Below are positions 58,036-64,000 of a stretch of DNA of 64,000 nt, piece after piece (position 1 is the stretch's first letter; every line of letters starts with the position of its first letter). Where the stretch lies: the NCBI RefSeq assembly GCF_036850765.1, contig NC_089498.1, positions 49,093,795 to 49,157,794 of the forward strand, read 5' to 3'. Origin of the DNA: Saccopteryx bilineata. Lineage: Eukaryota > Chordata > Mammalia > Chiroptera > Emballonuridae. The position numbers and the translations under genes are program-made. Below the pieces are notes generated by a model. That model was not told the origin of the DNA. It searched no databases and saw only the letters and a program-made list of their open reading frames with translations.

Positions 58036-58046
58036 AATCCAGGTGA

Positions 58047-59555
58047 TGTCAGGAAGGATTAACAACCCCTCATCGGTTTGTAACCAGTCATCCAGAATTT
58101 ACTCCAGTTAAACCCAAAATTATTCTAGAGAAAAGTTTACTTCTAGTTTAGAAAATACAGATCTCTCAAGTGCAGGTCAGTTCATTCAACTGTAGACCAC
58201 ACGTAATTTAAGTGCTGGGTTAAATTATATAATCATTTGTCTTAGTCCCAGTGTTCTAAGTGAGGCATGAGGTCCTCATTACCTTCAGTGGAGTTACTGC
58301 GGGAGATGATTCTTCTGGCGAAATAATGAATCAACGGCCTCCTGTTCAGAATACAACAGGAGCTAACTTATAGCCTATGTATATGAGAATAAGCCCTCAC
58401 ATTTTATGTTCCAATAGTCAAAAGCTCTATTTGGCATATCAACAGAAATAACTGCCTAGAAAACACTATTAAAATTCTGATCTAACCATAAACAGGATTT
58501 AGCTGTCATTAAATCTTTACAGGCTCATTGTAAATGATATTTATGATTATACATATTCATAATATTTTCCTCTGTGCCTCTTCTTGCCAATAGGAGAATT
58601 TCTAAAAACCTGCATACCTTATACATATATTCAAAAATCATTACTTCCCCAGTTTTATCTGTTTAACACTTGTTTTTAGTTTGTAGTACATCCTTCTTGC
58701 TGGCTGGTCTGCCTATTTCTTATGTGTAACTCTCAGAATTTCAACTCGATAATGGACAGGGACACTGCTGGGCTTTTGATTATGGGGACAAATGTGCAGG
58801 GTCAGAGCTAGCGGAAATTGACTGCTGGTGGTGGGAAAGGGGGAGAGGAGCCTATAAAAGTTCTTAAGGAATCACTCAGGCTGTGTCCATTTCTGGGTAT
58901 GTCTATGTGGTTACTGTGGGGGTGGTCCAAAAAAATCTACTTGCAGAGCAGCTGGGAAACCTCTTGTGAGGGAGAGAAGTGGGGGTGGAGAATGCATTCG
59001 ATGCCCACTCCTTGCAAATAAAAAACCAGAGCTAATAAAGCAAGTAACTTTTTAAAGAGCTCATAATGTATTAGCTGTTAGAAACACAGGTCTGAATCCA
59101 TGAGGGAGAAAGAATTATAAGGAAATGCTGAATGGCAGTTACACCAAATTTTGGGACTCATTGGAACCCAGAAATTCTGCTTCAAAACCCATCTAACAGA
59201 GTTTTCATCCAATGGGAGTTTTTGCACATTAAAGATTAAGATTGTCACTGGCAGAGAAATGCTGTGCCTGGCAGAGCAGTGCAGACTGGTGAGCACCTAG
59301 CTCACGGTATTTAGTGAGAAATGATGGAGTCTTCCACATGCATACCACTTACCTTTCATTACTTCAGCACTCACCTCCTAAGCCTAAGGACAGTCTTCTT
59401 CAGAAGCACACTGTCATTGTCGAACTTGAGTAAACCTACGATTGTGTTGTAATTTCACATAACATTTGGTCTACATTCAGATTTTCCCCAAATGCCTTAG
59501 TTCCTAGCTGTTTTTTTTTCTCAAACTGGGATCCAATCAAAGTTTATGGATTATA
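58047..59555. other. Mostly unassigned DNA
   Basis: Contains a G-rich patch at 58818-59010 with CCTATAAAAG at 58850, similar to 13455-13590 (see findings). No gene recognised. Confidence 0.4.
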
Positions 59556-59559
59556 TTAG

Positions 59560-61200
59560 TTTGTTCTTTCAGGAAAAATTTTTATTTGTTAATTTTGAAA
59601 TAATTTTAGACATAGAAGAATAAATGAAAGAATAATGCAAAGGATCTTTATATAGTTTTTACTTAAGATTCTGCAAATGTTAACGCTTTACCATATTTGT
59701 TTTATTAATCTTCCTCATACATAGTAATAACAGTATAGTATATATTTCTGAAACATTTGAGAGTAAGTTGCAGAACTGATGCCTCATATCCTTATCTATT
59801 TCTGTATATATTTCCTTAAAACAAAAACATTTTCTTATATTATGGTAGTACAATTGTCAAAATTGGGAAGTTAATGTGAGATACAAAATTATTAACTAAT
59901 TGACATACTTTAATTTTTGCCAATTGTCTCAGTAATGGCCTTTATTACAACAGAAAAAAATGATTTTTTTGCTCCAGGATTTATTCCAGGATCACGTTAC
60001 ATTTAGTTGTCGTGTCTCTAGTTTTCTTTCATCCACACAGTTCCTGAGTCTTTGTCTTTCCTGATCTTGATATTTTTGAAAAGTTGAAGAGTTCTGAGCA
60101 ATTACAATACAAGTGGTCCTTGATTTCAATTTGTCTGATGTTTCTCATGATTAGATTCAGGTTTTGCATTTTTTGGCTGGATGTGAGGTGTATCCTCTTC
60201 AGAACATTTTGTTTCAGAAGCACATGCTGTTGATTTAGTCCATTGCTGATAATGCTAACTTGGTGAGGTTAACTGATGGTGATCACTTGGTCAAGTGATG
60301 TTTATAGATTTCTCCACTGTTAAGTTTCTATTTTCCCTTTTGTAATTAGTAGGTAATTTGCAAGATAATTTGAGACTCAGTAAATATCCTATTTCTTATC
60401 AAACTTTCATTCCCCAGTTTTAGCATTCATGGTTGATTGTTGCCTGAATCATATCCACATAAATTTTATGCTCTGTGCCAGGACTTTTTTGCTTTTTTCT
60501 CTCTCTAAATGGCCTCACAAACACTATTTTATAACTCTATTTTACTGAAGGTTTCTTCCAAAATTCTAACTAGTTGGCTCTGAAGAGCTTTCAAGAGTGT
60601 ACTTGATTCAGAGACCAGGTGTTGTTGAGTCTCTTCCTCCTCACGCCTTCCCCTTGGACAGGTGCTTGTTCTTTCCCAGAACGTTCAGTGGCTTAAGTCA
60701 TCCATTTGTTATGTAAGATATTTTGCATGACATTTCTGCTTTGTCCTATTTTTTTCCTCCTGCCTCTTCCTGGTTTGAAACAAAAATCTTTTCTTTTCAA
60801 TGCCCACATCCTTAAATCCATCAACTTCTACTTTTCAAGGTTAGGCCTCCGACATCTCTCTTTGTGAAAGACTTTCCCAGTGTTGTTATTGTTTTAAATA
60901 ACTTTTTGTCTCCAAATTTGTCATTTCCTTTACAGTGTTCTTTTTGTGTCTACCATTTTGGCTTTTGAAAATCACCTTAATTGAGCCTTTTCACATCTGT
61001 CTCAGTGTGGGCTACTGTACTTTGAAGACTAGATCCAATGGTTGTCACCTTCTTTCACCTTGAAACCCAAAAACATGAAAATAAGCTAATTCTATATTGT
61101 TTCTGCCTAGCCCTACTGCTTCTAAGGAACTGATTTGAGTCTATTATCTGTAGTATTGCTTTTTAATTTAAGTGTGTTTACCATTATTTTTAACAAGCTT
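59560..61200 (+). mobile_element. Old L1-related non-coding region (L1M-like), strand tentative
   Basis: Shares the 60063-60160 block with 52490-52575, and also TTGTAATTAGTAGGTAATTTG (60341) with TTGTAATTAGTATGTTATCTG (52911). Other parts (TGATGGTGATCACTTGGTCAAG, GATTTCTCCACTGTTAAGTTTC) resemble old L1 flanking sequence. All frames are closed. Confidence 0.5.
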
Positions 61201-62645
61201 AGTTTGTCTTCCAAAACGACTTTGAATTCGCTTTTTAAAATTAATTTACTCATTTTCCATTTACCTTAGATATCCTATCCTCCCTCAGCCTTTGTTGCTG
61301 CTAGCAATAAAGTTCATTCTCACTGGGGCCTGTTCTAGGCCCAGTCACTTTTCTTTTTCTTTTCATTTGCATTTTGATGTTTCCCAGGGAAGCAATGCAT
61401 TCCATTTGAAATTCTTACCCTTTAGTGCACCTATTCTTTCCTCCTTTTTAGAATCTCCTGCCCTGTGGCCATTTCCATAGCTATATCTGAATTCCCATAA
61501 AGTTTCCTGGTCTCTCTCTTAAGAAACGCTAGCTAAGTTGTAGTTCTCAAACTTGAAACCATCTCTGGCTGCATACCAGAGGGAAATGCTTTCTTGAATT
61601 GCAAACTACTATTTCTTGAGCTGTTTATCGTGTATGTGCCTGTTTCAAGTCTAACCTTTGTCCTCCATGAAATCAAGTGTTTTTGTTTTTTTAAAGGAAT
61701 CCCATTTGTTGTGTATTGTGTATGGCAAAGGGATGTGGGCACCTGATCACAGACAACCTCTAAAGTCTTTGAAATTGTGTGGAGATTTTTGTGCGTTTCT
61801 CTTAGTTTCATCAAACTCTCAAAAACATCCGGTCTCCCTTTCTCAATTCTGGTTCAAGTTTAGATTCTCTAATTCAACAACTGATCAGGCATTTTTTATG
61901 TGTTTTAGCACCTGAAGAAGTGATCTGTCTGGCCACAGAGTCTTCTTTCTCTGATCCCATTGTGGAAGGTTAGCCTTTCCCAGGTTATGGAATTCCAAAT
62001 AGTTCTCTTGGAAGTTTCTGGCTCCTTTTTGTTCATAATATAATACCCTATGGGAACCCCACTTTACAGTTTAAAAGTCCTATCAATTCCTTTTCCAGAG
62101 GTTTTAATTACAGCCTTGGATTCATAAAGTTAAATCTATATTCACTCTTTCTATTGGTCATTTGCTCCCCTGCTTTCATAGGTAGATCATTTCAAACAGC
62201 ATTCCCTTAGAAGGATCCTTCTGGGGTTCTTCTCTCCTTCCAGAAGCTGCATAAATGTTCTCTCTCCTTTTCCTTCTGTCCCCTTTGCCTTCTGCAACCA
62301 TCTGGAAGGCAAAATAGACAAGTTAAAAATGTTTGCCTTCTTTCCCTTTCTGTCTTCTGCATCCTCTACCACAACTTTTAAAACTGCTTTCCTCTATCTT
62401 GCCCCAATTTTTCAAATATGCCCTTTCTTTCGAAATTCTCACTTGAAGATGACACTCATCAAACTCCTGAACCAAAAGAAAAAATGCTGAGATACATATA
62501 TCTACACTCTCTCATTTCCACTCTTGTTGCTCTTAACCTTGAATTTCTTTGTCAGTTAGGCTAAACCCTGAACCAAGTTTTACATCCCTTCCCCTTTTCC
62601 TCCCATTCCTCCTCCCTTCTACCCACAGACTGCCCTCTCTCATTG
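61201..62645. other. Unassigned pyrimidine-rich DNA
   Basis: C/T-rich with short open frames (61292-61480, 61658-61915), none with a recognisable domain. Confidence 0.45.
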
Positions 62646-62647
62646 TC

Positions 62648-63317
62648 ATTTTTTTTTAGTTTTTAATTTATTGCATTGACATGGTTTCAAGTGTCATATT
62701 CAATATAACTCCCTCAACCCCCTATATTGTGTCCTCTATGCCCTGTGCAACATCTCCTTCTGTTCTCATTTCACCACCTTTGCCGCCCTCTCCCTACCTC
62801 TCTATCTTCCCTTTCATGCTGGGGCTTGCCACCCTGTTGTCCGTATCTATGTGTTATGTATGTATGATTTGACTGATCCCTTCACCTTCTTTGAGCCCAT
62901 CCCTTTCTCCCCCCTTCCCTCTGATGGCTGTCCGTCTATTCCCTGTCTCTGTTTCTCTTTGTTCCTCAGTTTATTGTGTTCATTGGATTCCACACATAAG
63001 TGAGATCTGGTAACATTTGTCTTTCTCTGCCTGGCTTATTTTATTTAGCATAATAATCTCCAGGTCCATCTATGCCATCACAAAAGATAAGATTTCCTTC
63101 ATTTTCATGGCCACATACTCCACTGTGTAAATGTACCACAGCTTTTTTATCTACTTGTTCACTGATGGACACTTGGGCTGTTTTCAGATCTTGGCTATTG
63201 TAAACAATACTACAATAAACATGGGGTGCATAACTTCTTTTGAATTAGTGTTTTGGTATTCTTAGGATATATTCCTGGAAGTGAGATAGCCGGGTCATAA
63301 GGCAGTTTCATTTTTAA
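62648..63317 (-). mobile_element. L1 3' end (type B), antisense
   Basis: It begins with the T run of its tail, then the 3'UTR and the end of ORF2: CACATAAGTGAGATCTGG, TCTTTCTCTGCCTGGCTTATTT, AGCATAATAATCTCCAGGTCC, GGCCACATACTCCACTGTG, CTTGGCTATTGTAAACAATAC, GGATATATTCCTGGAAGTGAG. Matches 44000-44690 in reverse. Cut at the right by a SINE. Confidence 0.87.
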
Positions 63318-63692
63318 TTTTTTCTTCTTTTTCCAAGTGAGAGGAAGGGATATAGAGACACAGATGCTCCACATACACCCTGACTGGGATCAACCTGGCA
63401 AACTTTGTCTGGGGCCAATGCTCTGCCCCTCTAAGGCCATGCTCACAACTGAGCTATTTTTAGCACCTGAGACAGAGGCTTCATGGAGCCATCCTCAGCA
63501 CCCAGGATCAATGTGCTCAAACTAATTAAGCCATGGCTGTGGGAAACAAAGAAAAAGAAAGAGAGAAGGGGGATGGAGAGGGGTGGAGAAGCCAATGGCC
63601 ACTTTTTCTGTGTTCTCATTGACCAGGAATCAAATGTGGGACATCCACACATTAGGCAGGTACTCTATCACTGAGCAAACCAGCCAGGATCC
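63318..63692 (-). mobile_element. VES-like SINE
   Basis: The T-rich tail side is followed by GATCAACCTGGCA, AGCCATCCTCAGCACC and the reversed head (CAGGAATCAAATGTGG, GAGCAAACC, CAGCCAGGA). Diverged; no clear duplication. Confidence 0.82.
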
Positions 63693-64000
63693 AAGGCAAG
63701 AAGGCAGAGAGACACACTTCCACATGCGCTCCAACTGGGTTCCACCTGGCAAGTCCCTTACAGGGTGATGCCTCCTATAAGGCAATGCTATTCTCATCTG
63801 GGGCTAGAGCTCCATTGCTCAGCAACCAAGCTATTTCAGTGCCTGATGTGAAGCCATGGAGCCATCCTCAACACCTGGGGCCAACTTGCTTGAACCATTT
63901 GAGCCATTGCTGTGGGAGGGAGAGAGAGAGAGAAGGAAGAGGGGTGGAGGAGCAGATGGCCACCTTTCCTATGTGCCTTGACCGGAAATTGAACCCTGGA
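63693..64000 (-). mobile_element. VES-like SINE, runs off the window
   Basis: Abuts the previous SINE. It contains GTTCCACCTGGCA, AGCCATCCTCAACACC, GAGGGGTGGAGGAGCAGATGGC and the start of the reversed head (GACCGGAAATTGAACCC). Its 5' end lies beyond 64000. Confidence 0.85.

Noticed and set aside
58818..59021. A promoter and first exon at CCTATAAAAG
   Set aside because: No downstream coding sequence or splice pattern; the patch resembles another one at 13.5 kb and is more likely repeat-derived.

Overview
The window is eukaryotic and mammalian. It is AT-rich non-coding DNA in which nearly everything recognisable is a transposable element. Several things point to a bat (Chiroptera). There are many copies of a tRNA-headed, VES-like SINE whose 5' end reads GCCCTGGCCGGTTGGCTCAG. 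There are relatively fresh L1 copies, and there are cut-and-paste DNA transposons (hAT, pogo/Tigger) that have inserted into L1. The genus cannot be fixed from sequence alone. I find no exon of a functional host gene, so the window is intergenic or lies inside a large intron.

Layout. 1-1.2 kb: retrocopy of NPM1 split by a SINE. 1.2-6 kb: mostly unassigned DNA with old SINEs and an antisense L1 3' end. 6.2-8.3 kb: a 5'-truncated L1 with about 600 open codons of ORF2, inserted in a MIR. 8.6-10 kb: MIR and L2. 11-17.4 kb: SINEs and a Tigger-type MITE. 17.6-25.1 kb: a full-length but broken L1 that has itself been hit by a hAT element, a SINE and a second L1. 25-32 kb: SINEs, L2, MER5-type and MIR relics, and much unassigned sequence. 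32.6-34.2 kb: a pogo/Tigger-like transposon with a nearly continuous transposase frame. 34.2-36.4 kb: MLT1 LTR, L2, old L1, MIR. 36.6-44.8 kb: a second full-length broken L1 carrying two SINEs and a 71-bp-arm palindrome, with a different 3' end from the first L1. 45-48.4 kb: a cluster of small DNA transposons, one nested in another, and a composite SINE. 48-64 kb: SINEs, MIR, old L1 segments, a TA-flanked MITE, and at the right edge an antisense L1 followed by two SINEs.

No set of genes here works as a pathway. The functional logic is that of mobile elements: L1 ORF1p/ORF2p for L1 and SINE mobilisation, and a DDD transposase for the pogo-type element. The most informative observations are structural. 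Target-site duplications and L1-to-L1 comparison reconstruct insertion histories. Two independent insertions fell at the homologous site of ORF2 in the two L1 copies. A hAT insertion has its empty site preserved in the other L1. One SINE junction lacks a duplication and is missing about 114 bp. A Tigger-like element sits at a TA inside a tiny palindromic MITE. I did not find a convincing new biological system, and all family names rest on recognition by eye rather than a database search.
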